NCBI GenBank assembly: GCA_037043455.1
Contig: JAWPHD010010360.1
Span: forward strand, 30,497-94,496
DNA from: Cyrtodaria siliqua
Lineage: Eukaryota > Mollusca > Bivalvia > Adapedonta > Hiatellidae
Length of the DNA stretch: 64,000 nt
Reading direction: 5' to 3'
Every line of letters starts with the position of its first letter. The stretch's first letter is position 1. Made by a program: the position numbers and the translations under genes. The notes under the pieces were generated by a model. The model had not been told where the DNA came from, ran no database searches, and saw only the letters and a program-made list of their open reading frames with translations. Below are positions 10,880-36,791 of this stretch, piece by piece.

Positions 10880-12220
10880 AAAACATATAACATGAATGTG
10901 ATATTCTATTAGCTTTCATACTTTTCCATTAATTAAAGATATGTTTTTTTGTTCTTTTTGACCAACTGGTATAATATTTTCTGATAAATTTACTTTTCTT
11001 GCATTCCTTGTAAGAGCATAAGTCAACAGTGACAATCTTAGCTGTTTATAGCTCTTGTGGTCAAAGATCAGCGGGGCTTATTTATGCTGTGGTGTGGTCT
11101 GTCGTCCGTCCTCTGTCCATCTGTAAACTACTTAATGAAATATCACGAAACTTTACAGAATTGTTGCTCTTAGTGTCTAGTTGGTCCTTAGTAAAAATCA
11201 GTTTGAATAGAAATCTAAGATGGCCACCAGAGATAAAAATAGAAAATTTTGTGTGGCAACTACTTCTTAAAAGCAATCTGTATCAATTTGAAACCTTAAC
11301 CAAAGTGACCGGCATGATATGTAGTTGATCTTAAACAAAATTCATTATGATTCAACATCTAATATGGCTGCCAGTGGCCATCTTGGTTTTCATTGAGTTA
11401 CATAGCAAAACGTTGTGATTTTTAATTCTGAAACAATTGGAAAAGGAAAGAATGGTCGCAGTGGCTGATCTGGCTATTACAAACATACAAGTTTCTGGAC
11501 AGTAGAGTTCTTCAGTGTCATTGACCTCTCGTTTCATGTATAATAAATTGTAGTGTATTGTTATTTAGTAATGTATATTTATATAATAACATATAGACTA
11601 ATGTTATATTTAGTAATGTACACATTACATAATAACAAAGTGTACCATTATTGTTATAACTTGTAGTGTACTGTTATTTAGTAATGTATATATTATTTAA
11701 AAACATTTAATGTAAAGTTATTAAGAAATTCAATGTACTGTTATTAGTAATTAATGTTTTTATCTTAAAACTCCAATTCAATTTTATAATAAAGCAGAAA
11801 TCCAGAAAATCAGAGCTCAATGTTTGCAAACGACTGTATCCATGTGTGCGACAATAGTGTTTGTATATCAAACGAGAATGTTGTAATTATAACTGTTCAT
11901 ACATGGGGGATAACTGTTCATACATGGGGGATCTTACATGAGTGCCTGTTTAATACTGAATTTATTAAATGAGTTGGATAAAACTGTATGATGGGAGGCT
12001 ATGCCGAGCAACATACCGATTTTATTAAACTGGTTTACTAAATCCACTATCAAATAGGCATGAATTGGAGATTCTATTTATCACACAATTAAAAAAAAGA
12101 AATTATTTGCCTCTAGGTGTTGTTGTCGTATGATGATGTCGTATGTTGGCTCGGTCTTCTGTACGACACTGAATAACAGAACTGTTTCGTCAAAAGTTCA
12201 GGGTGAGAAGGTCCTAGGCC
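10880..12220. other. Intergenic with dispersed-repeat fragments
   Basis: The stretch 11070-11380 (cgtccgtcctctgtccatc, aagatggccaccag) has the look of a dispersed element of the same broad kind as those at 23.9 and 25.9 kb. 11555-11760 is a degenerate run of about 30-40-bp repeats around agtaatgtatat. Nothing coding was found. Confidence 0.4.
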
Positions 12221-12224
12221 CATT

Positions 12225-12335
12225 CTCCATATTTTATCTCGATGTACATGGAGGATGAGCCTGGCATGTTCATGCCTGTTAGGCGCCATATAACCTTTCA
12301 TGTGTTTGTGCACCTTAAAATTTAATTCTCAATTC
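12225..12335 (+). mobile_element. SINE 3' body fragment
   Basis: The sequence tattttatctcgatgtacat, then gcgccatataacctttcatg and an aattcaatt-type tail, is shared with 14728-14812 in the same orientation. It is therefore a dispersed retroposon body. No tRNA head was seen in either copy. Confidence 0.65.
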
Positions 12336-13614
12336 AATTTGTCAGTTTCCGCAATCAGGTATTTTTAACGGTTGCGGAAATCAATGAGATAATTCCGATG
12401 CACACCGAGCTGAATGGAAAAGAATGAATGATGATTTGGCCTTCATTTACATATTAATTACACTAGTGTATTATGATTATTAAAATGTCATTAAACTCTC
12501 ACAATGGAAGTCATGTGATAAATTTTGTTGTACATCTGAAGAGAGATATTTTCTTCCAGATCTTGTGTTTTCAAAACCTATTGTTGCACGTTAGATGCCC
12601 TTGCCCAAGTAACATATCATATATGTTGGTTGCCATTGTATACTGTGACACACCAAGGTGCATTATGGGTAATGACTAATGAAACATTATCTAAGTCTGT
12701 CTGCAAGTTCCACTGAGAAAATTAATCTGCATCGAAAAATATGTAGTGGAACCACTCGCAGATCAAAAACTTAAAATAATATTAGATAATGTGTAGTGTT
12801 GTTTAAGTGTTTATACTACATCCAAAGTTACGCTGGCCTTGGCTTTGTTGTGTAGTACTTACTGTTTTGGGCACTTGTTTCTGCCAATGGCTTTTTATTT
12901 GTTGATGGAATTTAAAAAAAATACCTAAATAAATTATATATCAGTGAAGCAACCATATTTAGTGGTAAATAAAAATGCCTAACTTTTCAAAATTGGTCGA
13001 GGAATAGAATTTTGCATGCAGAAAATAGTGCATTTTTAATGCACAATTTTGCTCTTAAAACCTTCTTTTTTTTTCTTTTTTTTAAATTTCTATCCAAAAA
13101 TGGTTTTAATGTGTTGGATAAATCTAAATTAAGACACCCTGAAAGTGTTATCACAAGCTATTAATGGTAAAACAAATCCATTTCTAATAGTATATAATCC
13201 ATTTCTAGTAGTATATAATCCATTTCTAATAATTTCTAATAGTATATACCGTAATCCATTTCTAATAATTTCTAATAGTATATAATTTATTTAAGTAGCT
13301 TCAAGTTTATTCTCTCCAAGGTAAAGAACCTTTGGCTGAAATATGCACCAAAATAATATTCATTTTTATTGTACATACACATTTTGCATTTCCAAAGTTT
13401 TACACACATTTTAATCCAAAAAGAGGCATAATTTTAGTTGTTATTAATCATACGTAGATTGTTATATATACTTTCCATTTATCTTTCATGTATTTAGTGT
13501 TTTATTATTATCAAACCAAATATTTTTATGTTGTAAATATGGATCTCTTAAAATGTCTTTTAGTTACTATCTTTGTGCTTAATGGGAAATATCACTTATA
13601 TCTTTTGGTGCAGT
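12336..13614. other. Intergenic, no gene seen
   Basis: It is AT-rich. A small cluster of tccatttctaatagtatat repeats lies at 13178-13290. Confidence 0.4.
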
Positions 13615-13625
13615 ATTTCCTTCTT

Positions 13626-13705
13626 TCATAACTCTGTCACAACCAAGTGTAGATAACTCCATCACAACCAAGTGTAGATAACTCTGTCACAACCAAGTTT
13701 CGACA
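13626..13705. repeat. Three-copy tandem repeat, about 30 bp
   Basis: Three copies of aactctgtcacaaccaagtg followed by tagat occur, with one variant (ctccatcac). Confidence 0.8.
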
Positions 13706-13794
13706 GTCTCAAAATTGTGTAGAACAAATTTCAATCGTAGTTAAGTTACAGACGTAGATTTAGTGTGGATTAGGTTTCAGGTATTCCCATCTCA

Positions 13795-14180
13795 TGATTT
13801 AGGCTAGCTTGTGGCAACTGGCTGCCTTGTGGCAACTGATTTAGAGTAGCCTTGTGGCAACTGATTTAGGGTAGCCTTGTGGCAACTGATTTAGGGTAGC
13901 CTTGTGGCAACTGATTTAGGGTAGGACACAAGGCTGATGATTTAGGGTAGCCTTGAGGCCGATGATAGGCTGGCCTAGTACCGCTGATTTAGGCTGTCAT
14001 AATGCTGGCTGATTGATGCTAGCCTTGTGCAACCTAATCTAGGCTAGCCTAGTGCCTACTGATTTAGGCTAGTCTTGTGTTGGCTGATTTAAGCAAGCCT
14101 TGTACCGGTTGAATTATGCTAACCTTGTACCAGCTGATTTAGGCTGGCCTAGTGCCACCTGATTTATGCTAACCTTGTAT
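13795..14180. repeat. Degenerate minisatellite, about 25-32 bp unit
   Basis: Roughly fourteen imperfect copies of ctgatttaggctagccttgt plus a variable gcc/aac linker occur. The 13830-13925 copies are nearly identical; later ones are diverged and change length, giving a clear old-to-young gradient. Confidence 0.85.
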
Positions 14181-14184
14181 CGCT

Positions 14185-16140
14185 TGTTTGCCAGCTGTGC
14201 AAAGTAAATGTTCATTGTAGTTGACTTATTTCTGATGTGCAAGCCTTTTTCACTAAACGGTAGACATATATTTATTTAATTTAAACAGTTAGACTAGAAT
14301 TTTTTTTTCAATTACAATTATTAGCTAGATTTTGTAAAAATTAAAAGAACTTTTTCTTATAAGCTGCCTCAGGAAAATATTGTTACATTCCATTTTACCG
14401 CCTTCAGAACTTCTTATGTGATTCATGGAGATTGTTAATGCACTCTTAGTGTGACTATATAAACATGCCCCGTGTGGTTCCGGGGCAAAGAATAGGCCCA
14501 CTGCAGATCCCATTGGATGGGTAGACAGAGGGGTAAAACCCCCTGAAATTCATGTTCATTTTATAATTTTTTGTTCATGCTCATTAAAGGTATTCATCAT
14601 GACCCCTGCATTGTTTCAGGTGCCATCTCGTTCACATCACTAGAGCAGTGGCAGAAAAACAATAAACATGGCTCCAGCGTAAATGGAGTGTCTACAATAG
14701 AATTTGCAGCAACTCTGCAGTTCTGCATATTTTATCTCGATGTACATGAATGATGAGCCTTGCGCCATATAACCTTTCATGTGTTGGTGCGCCTTGAAAC
14801 TCAATTCAATTCAATGATCTATATAAACATGTACAGATGTGGTTTTAATGGTTTTATATACCTTGTACATACCATGTAATAAAGATAACCGAAATGAAAT
14901 GGGAGTTTTTACGTCCCGTTAGGTTATATTGGGGCAGCAACTGGAAGATGCACAAAGATGACCATAATAGCTGATTCTGTGTAAAAGTCTGTTCTATTTT
15001 GAATCTTGTTCAGCTAATACTGAGAAAATAGTTCCTGAATAAGAAAACTACTGATTGATACTTTTGTAATCGAGTATTCTCGATGTCCAGCTACAGTTGA
15101 GGTTATTGGATTATTGTATACATTCATATTGTCCCGTTTACTTTGCATTGAGCAAGTCATTCAGTGTACTGAACGTTGATAACGACCGATATTGAAAGTT
15201 GCTAAGGAGCTAAAAGTAATGAATACAAGTTTCAACATAAAAATGGCATGGTTGTTCAAATTTGTATAAAAGAAATTGACAAAATAATTGAAACGACCAT
15301 TCACCTGCTGATTTAATGCTAACAAATGGTTAAAAATTGTCATCGGCAGCATACCGGGTACAAGCTAATTTTTTGCCAAATAATGAAAACGAATGAAAAG
15401 ATACGAATTCCATCCACAGCTATAGAAATAACATGCTTACAATAAAAATAAACAATTCATATGTATCGAAAACAATATGAAAATATACAAAAAAACGGTT
15501 GTTAAATTTATATGGCAAAATATTACTCGGAAATTTTTATTTTGACCATTTTTAAGCTCATCGTCCTTTGCCGAAACAGCTCGTTTCAAGTAATATTATG
15601 CATACAAATACAGTAACCTATAATATTGTGCTTGATTATGGTGTCAAATAACTGACGGTTGTGATAATTGCATTCTCATTCCAAAATTATTTGTCTTTTT
15701 ACAATTTTTTATAAACGGAGCGTGTTCAAATTGTGTTGCCTGTTGTTCCCAGTCCCTCCAGGATCCACATCCTGGTGTGCAGTGATTTGTTATTGTTATA
15801 TTGCTTTGTTGCAAGGCGAGATAGATGATCTTTTAAACACATGCTTTAAAGCTTTTAAAAATATCACCAAATAATTTAAAATGTTTATCCTAAAACCAAT
15901 TTGCTGCCAGATTAAAAATAATTGTTTCTATTGAACGACAGAATGTGTTCAGCACATCACTCACTCTCTAGTGCTTGGTTATGGCAACTTGCCACGCTTT
16001 TCTGCTCCATGTTTGTCAGTCACATCATCTTGGCCTACACCGCTACCATACTCTCGACCCGATGTCCGATCCATAAATATTCAAAATGTGTCTATATTTA
16101 ACGTGATAATTTTATTTGAATATATTTCATGTTCAGATTA
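14185..16140. other. Intergenic, with one retroposon fragment
   Basis: Apart from the SINE fragment at 14728-14812, the sequence is AT-rich without supported features. A stretch at 14895-14945 (aatgaaatgggagtttttac) matches the end of the SINE at 21675. Confidence 0.4.
14728..14812 (+). mobile_element. SINE 3' body fragment, second copy
   Basis: It matches 12225-12335 (ttttatctcgatgtacatg, gcgccatataacctttcatg) with an internal deletion, and ends in an A/T-rich tail (caattcaattcaat). Confidence 0.65.
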
Positions 16141-16144
16141 AATT

Positions 16145-16407
16145 GGCTCAACACATAGGTTATTTAGAGCCGCCCCAGAGAGAGGGGAAGGATGCATAGG
16201 AATCCAGGAACCTGCCCTACTCTTACTAACAAATAGATTCCTAAGACACTTCAACATGCTGGGAGGATAGACTCTCATTACACGGGATGGCTCAGTTAAC
16301 GTCCACACGACGAATGAGGGAAAGTCTCTTGTCCAAGAACACACCGGCACTGGTGAGGATTGAACACTGGTCCTCTGGTTCCAAGTCCACTGGGCCACGC
16401 CGGCTCC
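16145..16407 (-). mobile_element. tRNA-derived SINE, near full length
   Basis: Read on the - strand, the head has A box TGGCCCAGTGG (complement of 16387-16397) and B box GTTCAATCCTC (complement of 16355-16365). Its 3' body, ctctggggcggctctaaata, is shared with the 3657 copy. The middle region differs in length between the two, so they may be subfamilies. It is not a functional tRNA. Confidence 0.78.
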
Positions 16408-16409
16408 TT

Positions 16410-17377
16410 GTTTTTATTAAAAAGCCAAACATAGGTCAAGATGGTGAGGTTGCCAATTACTGTCCAAAGCTTCATTCCTGTTTGTTACCAAGTGAGAAAA
16501 TCAACTGTGTGCCTTAGATACATTTTTGAAAACAAAATGGTTTCAATATGATTATTTTTCTGTTATTGTTGAAATTCTGGATATACAATTGTTTTAGGGA
16601 AAATAAATGTATGTTGTGTAGTCATTGTCTTGTACTTATTTATATTTCCATTTTTTGTTCTGTGTCTTTTTTATGCCTCTGATGGGAGTGGGTATATAAT
16701 AACCGCACCGTCCGTTCATTTGTCTGTCCGTCACACTTGGAGGTCAAAGGTCAAATGAACTTTGTTTATGCATAAAACTACAAACACACTCAGACGTGCC
16801 TGGTAAATTTAAATGCCATCTTTAAATGAGACCTAATCACATATTAATGTTCAAGACAATCTACTGGAGTTGACTTGCAAGATAATTTTTTTACACAACA
16901 TTTAATCCTTAACCCCCTACATATATATAATGGACTGTTCTTTCTTGAAATTAAGACCATTCCATTTATGTGAGAAAGGGGTGTTGGGGAAATGACTGAT
17001 CAGCAGCCAGACATTGTATACCCTGATCAGCCTGCACTATTATAATCGTGCTTTGGAGGTTTTAGGGTTAAATAACAAAAAGCCATAACTCTGGTAAGAT
17101 TTGTCTATAAATCGTTTGGGATAACTTTAACCTGGTGTATATAGATTTGTCTGATAAATAGGTAAATCAGTATATTACTGATGCATGTCTTACTTTTTCA
17201 TAAATTGATAATATAATGCTTGAAGACTAGAAAATAGCTCCACTGGTTAAGTAGAAGTAGTATTTCAAACTCCAGAAAAACTGAACTGCAAGGGTTCAAC
17301 CACCATTATCTGATGTGATCTTCATTGTTCAACCTTTGTGAGGACAACCATTGATTTTGGGGTAAACTTAAGGAGAG
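16410..17377. other. Intergenic with dispersed-repeat fragments
   Basis: The stretch 16675-17045 (tgatgggagtgggtatataa, ttgtctgtccgtcacac, ccctgatcagcctgcac) looks like decayed mobile-element sequence. No gene was seen. Confidence 0.4.
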
Positions 17378-17379
17378 TC

Positions 17380-17600
17380 AATGGTTTAATGTTTAGCAGG
17401 TTGGACTATCATGCCGCCGGTCTGGGTTTGATTCCCGGCAGAAGCTGATTTCCTGACTGGTGTTCAGTGCTGTGTGTTACCTAATTGGGTACTGTTTCCA
17501 GCAGTACTCGACTAGACTGGATGCCGGGGAGTTAAAAAGACATCTGCCGTGGGCTCAACTGGAAATTTGTTCCATCCATTCCCGGTGGGGACTTCCGTCG
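17380..17600 (+). mobile_element. tRNA-derived SINE
   Basis: The A-box-like region is aatggtttaatgtttagc and the B box GGTTTGATTCCC lies at about 17425-17436. The body (acctaattgggtactgtttc) follows. It abuts a second SINE in the opposite orientation at 17612. Confidence 0.6.
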
Positions 17601-17611
17601 ACTACCCAAGT

Positions 17612-17847
17612 TAAATATTTGTTTGTATGGTCTTTTACGTCATTTTCAACACATGTATATAACGGTCGATTTTTTTTGTGGTGGAGGCAGACCACCCTCA
17701 TTTCCTGGGTAGAACCAGTACTGTACACCTCCATAAGAATCGAAACTTCCTCACAAGTCGAGCTCCCAGTTTGATTCGAACCCGCAGCAGTGAAAGGCGA
17801 GAAGGTTTACAACGCAACGTTGTTAAGCACTCGGCCACGGAGACGCT
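17612..17847 (-). mobile_element. tRNA-Leu/Ser-like SINE, near full length
   Basis: Read on the - strand from 17847, the head gcgtctccgtggccgagtgc has a Leu/Ser-type A box, and GGTTCGAATCA is the B box. The body (ggaggtgtacagtactggtt, then tctgcctccaccac) is shared with the fragment at 35346 and with the source of the 32-bp minisatellite at 28.4 kb. Confidence 0.78.
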
Positions 17848-18111
17848 TACCACGTTAAATAAATGACCTTTACCTTTTAACAGATCAATGTCATCAATTC
17901 TGCCTCATTATACCACTTAAGTTTATGAATTGTCACATAGGTATACTAGTATGTCGGGGCCCTGAAGGCCATCAGTTATATGTTTTGCTCAAAGAACAGA
18001 GTCATTATTCCGGTAATACTTTGATCACAACACCAAAAGAAATATGCACATCTTGGCATGAAAATCATCCTGTAAAGTTTCAAGACAATCCATCAAAAAG
18101 AGCCCCGCCTA

Positions 18112-19073
18112 GCAGGATATATACGCCCATCGTTGGCATGTTAAGTTCCAGGTTAAACCTTTCTTAAAGGGAAATAATTAAAAAAATATGTATCAGAGTT
18201 ATGGGCCTTTATAAGATGCATTCATTAGATGTGTTAAGTTCCATTGTTGCACACCTAATACTTTGGAGACATTTGACACAATCACTTGTAAAAGGCAACA
18301 TTAAAGGGAATGTAGCGACGCAGCCAAACCAGCTCTGTTATTGAGAGTTCTGAAAAACTTAGAAAAAGGTGAAAGAATTATCAAAATCGGATGATAGACA
18401 AAAAAGATATGACCATTTAAAGGTTGTTCTAAAACGAATATGTGAGCTGCCATTTTTAGAACTATGATGTCATAGTTCCATATTACCATATATGGAATAT
18501 TGATAAATATCATTTAAAACGAAGAAAATCACTGCAAATGAATGATTTTTTTTACTGGTGATATAAATCATTATTGCCATTAAGTATTACATATTTTTCA
18601 TACATTTTTTCCCTATAAATCAGTAAATTTTCATACTTATAAATATTCCATATATGGTCATTTAGAACCGTGATGTCATAGCTCCCAAAATGGCCACTTC
18701 CATATCCGTTTCAACAGAAACTTCAAATGATCATATCTTCTTTGTTTATCATCTGATTTTGATCATTCTTTCACCCTTATTCAAGTATTTCAAAACTCTC
18801 AATAATAAAGATGGTTTGGCTGTGTCGCTACATACCCTTTAAGTTTCAGAGTTAAACCTTTTTTCAAAGGGGAATAATTAAATAAACATGAACCAGTGTT
18901 ATGGAATTACCAGATGTATTTATTGGATCAGGCTGAAGACGTTTACAGTTTCATTTTTGTAGACCTTATACTTTTGAGTTATTCGCAAAATCAGTTGTCA
19001 GGTAAAGTTAACGGAAAGATGGACAGACAGACAATGCCATGACACAGTACGTCCCTATGGGCGTATAAAAATA
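18112..19073. mobile_element. Non-autonomous element with terminal inverted repeats, host of nested MITE
   Basis: The left part has atatacgcccatcg and the right end atgggcgtataaa, which are complementary. A tract acggaaagatggacagacag precedes the right end, as in other dispersed elements here. The direct-repeat content (taaacctttcttaaaggga near 18155; taaaccttttttcaaagggg near 18855) suggests two internal units. Boundaries are approximate; the left side may extend to about 17905. Confidence 0.5.
18301..18842. mobile_element. TTAA-flanked palindromic MITE (piggyBac-like)
   Basis: The left end is TTAAAGGGAATGTAGCGACG and the right end CGCTACATACCCTTTAA. TTAA sits at both edges, as expected for piggyBac target duplication. 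The two outer ~215 bp are long imperfect inverted repeats (cagccaaacc/ggtttggctg, caaaatcggatgat/atctgattttgat, tatgatgtcatag/tgatgtcatag). There is no ORF of transposase size. Superfamily follows from the TTAA and CCCTTT ends only. Confidence 0.75.
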
Positions 19074-19079
19074 TTGATT

Positions 19080-20922
19080 GAACAGAGCTCTATCAGGCAT
19101 TACAAGAGTAGTGCATTACACACTTATATGAGGGTTGCAATGCATTATAACAAACAGAGGATGCATCGCTGTCAAGGTCCAATGGAAGTCAAGAGTGAGA
19201 TGGGGTTCCGAATAACTGTTTTACGTTGGTAATGAGGGTCATTACACTATGACTGAAGCCCGAACGGTCTGGTTGAATTTTAGTTTATATGTCCATATGA
19301 TCATACATTTTAATTAATCGATGTCGCAGAATAAGAATGCGGCTGTTGATTTCAGTCACACAGAATACAAAAGAAATAATTGGGCGAACTTGCTGGTTTG
19401 ACAGGGTAGTGGGCAACATTTTGGGTCATTTTCAAAATGTGTGAGAATGCAAAATATACGTGTGAGCGTGATTTAACACCAAAATGTGCATGTCTCACGG
19501 CCAATGTGTGAGACTTGACAGGTATGAGGATGTACAGTTTCAAAGTCACCTGGGTTAAACATAACAAATAAGCATATTCTACAGCGATTTTTGCACAAAC
19601 TGATTTTCTTACTCTTCTCATCCAATCTGATTTAAGTAAACAATCAGTTTATTGCTAAGTCTTCATTCCTAGTTTTTCTGTGCTCAACAAAATCTCCGAT
19701 GACTTCAGTGTGAAGTAATTACTTTGCCCAGGACCCCAGGAGTGCAATTTAATCAACATCTGTGAACCCTGTTTCCCAAAATTTGCTTCTTAAAACTAAT
19801 TTTGCATCTTGGGTAAGTGTTCAATTGCAAAAGTGCCTTCCTGGGTTTTAATGGAATATCCCTTAACGACCTAGGCAACGGACTTCATGCAAAATCCCAG
19901 TTGAACAAGCCCAATCATAATGCTAGATCACATATTCCAATTCTTGATATAGTGGGTTGTAAATGAAACAGCAACTTGGCAATTTTAGTATTTTTATTTT
20001 TTAGCTTTGTCATGATTTGATGATTACATGAACCACAGAACACTGTCTTGATGATAATAACAAATGATATGAAACTGTAGTTTATTGCAAAGTTGGTTTG
20101 TGTATAACAAATTGATAACTTGAACACAAAGGTAAGTTGAGATGTTATGAATACAGATATTATTCAGTTGTGACATTACAAAACTGCAACTACTCCTGTT
20201 GTTACCATATCTAAGAACAACATGCAGCAAAAGAGCCAAGTCCATTAAAGGATGAAACTGGCCCTATAAATTGCGCTGTTTTTTTAAATTTGTTTTTATC
20301 ATTTTCTGATGCGATGTCGTTTTTTTACATATTGTAACTTTGAATTTATCTGAAACATTAATGTTTAACAAATCTGTATCAGCAGCCAACAGTTTTGAAA
20401 GATGCATGATCCGGTCTGCAACATCCATACCAGTGTGTGATTTCATGTCTATACGTCCAATGTAGATGGGAAATGTCTATACTGACAGCACCATGTAATC
20501 ACTAATCTATACAAATCTTAACAAACCGAATTTAACCTGCTAGAATTATGTCATTCCTTTTGTAACACGTTGTCTGACAATAGAACGCGATTAGTTATTA
20601 AATGTTCTTAGAAATGCCATTACTGTATTAGCAATCACAGCCCAGTTCATCGTTACTAGTCTGAGTTGAGAATAAATTTTGTAGAGTTTCTGTGATAAAA
20701 ATCATCATACCCTGCAGATATTGTAACATGTAGAACATGTAGGAAACAGTCTACTCTATCAACATGCTGGCAGTCTTTCTCCTGGTGTAAGATGTTTTAC
20801 TGACATTGTTCTCACTAGAACACCAAACTTATACCCGAGGTCACAAGTCTGCTAGACTGTACATGCATAACAAGGACTGAGAACACATGATTTCTTGCAC
20901 AATAAATACTGAAGCCAGTCCA
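19080..20922. other. KDM1A 3' flank / probable 3'UTR, no other gene seen
   Basis: The first several hundred bases below 20923 should include the KDM1A 3'UTR. Candidate AATAAA signals on the - strand are at 20081-20086 and 19993-19998. No coding exon with credible splice sites is visible on either strand. Confidence 0.4.
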
Positions 20923-35168
<14,246 letters not shown>

Positions 35169-35345
35169 CTAGAATAACAACAATTATACAACATCAATTT
35201 TAAAGGTGTTCAGTATATTTGCAAACAATTTCATGATTGTAGCATTATAACCCCACAATTAAAAGGGGCCATTGATTCACCTTGGGTACTGTCATAAACG
35301 TATAAAAGTTACCCTGAAAGCAAAAGGGTTCCTCCTGTTATGAAG

Positions 35346-35520
35346 ATTTGTTTGTTTGTATGGTGTTTTACGTCATTTTCAACACATGTAAGGTTATATA
35401 TGACGGTCAATTTTTTGTGGTGGAGGCAGACCATCCACTTTTCCTAGGTAGAACCAGTACTGTACACCTCCCGCCATCCGTAAGAATCGACACTTCCTCA
35501 CTTACAAGTCGAACTCCCTT
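35346..35520 (-). mobile_element. SINE body fragment
   Basis: It matches the 3' two thirds of the SINE at 17612-17847 (cattttcaacacatgtaagg, ggtggaggcagaccatcc, tagaaccagtactgtacacc). The tRNA head is missing; it breaks off at aagtcgaactccctt. Confidence 0.75.
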
Positions 35521-35726
35521 CTATGAAGAAAAATGTACATATGACTTTTCATGAGTGTAGGAGTTAAACTTCCGGAGTTTTTATCGCTTGGATGAAAGTG
35601 TATGCCCATAAAAGGTCATGGTGACCTTGACCTACTCACCCTCAAAAGCAATACTAGGGCTTTCTTCTCTCACCAAGGACAAAGTCATAAACGAAAGTAT
35701 CCATAAAGTTTAGTGCAACTGCTTTA

Positions 35727-35775
35727 TGTATAATCACAAGCACAAACACATTATGTTTGTGCTTGTGATTATACA
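35727..35775. repeat. Perfect 22-bp inverted repeat at the satellite edge
   Basis: TGTATAATCACAAGCACAAA (then CA) at 35727-35748 is the exact reverse complement of 35754-35775, with a 5-bp loop. The right arm is the start of the first 117-bp satellite unit, so the array opens with a head-to-head fragment of itself. Confidence 0.95.
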
Positions 35776-36791
35776 ACTATCACTAGTCTGTGCTAGGGAC
35801 CAGGGGCAAATAAAGGCAAATCAAGAATTGTACATATTATAGTGACATTGTTATCTATTTCTTGGTACATGTTTGTGCTTGTGATTATACAACTAGCACT
35901 TGCCTGTGCTTGGGACCAGGGGCAAATAGAAGCAAATCAAGGAAACATACAGATTATAGTTACATCGCCACCTATTTCTTGGTACATGTTTGTGCTTGTG
36001 ATTATACCACTAGCACTAGTCTGTGCTTGGGACCAGGGGCAAATAGCAGCAAATGGATGATGGTGACATTGCTACCTATTTCTTGGTGTCTATACAACTA
36101 GCACTAGTCTGTGCTTGGGACCAGGGGCAAATATCTGCAAATCAAGGAAACATACAGATGATAGTGACATTGTTACCTATTTCTTGGTACATGTTTGTGC
36201 TTGTGATTATACAACTAGCACTAGCCTGTACTTGGGACCAGGGGCAAATAGCAGCAAATCATGGAAACATACAGATTATAGTGACATTGCCACCTATTTC
36301 TTCGTTTGTGCTTGTGATTATACAACTAGCACTAGCCTGTGCTTGGGACCAGGGGCAAATAGCAGCAAATCAAGGAAACATGGATGATGGTGACATTGTT
36401 ACCTATTTCTTGGTACATGTTTGTGCTTGTGATTATACAACTAGCACTAGTCTGTGCTTGGGACCAGGGGCAAATAAAGGCAAATCAAGAATTGTACATA
36501 CGATAGTGACACTGTTACCTATTTCTTAGTACAGGTTTGTGCTTGTGATTATATAACAATCACTAGCCTGTGCTTGGGACCAGGGGCAAATAGCAGGATA
36601 TCAATGGAACATACCAATGATAGTGACATTGTTACCTATTTCTTGGTACATGTTTGTGCTTTTGATTATACAACTAGCACTAGCCTTTGCTTGGAACCAG
36701 GGGCAAATAACAGCAAATCAATGGAACATATGGATGATAGTGACATTGCTACCTGTTTCTTGGTACATGTTTGTGCTTGTGATTATACAAC

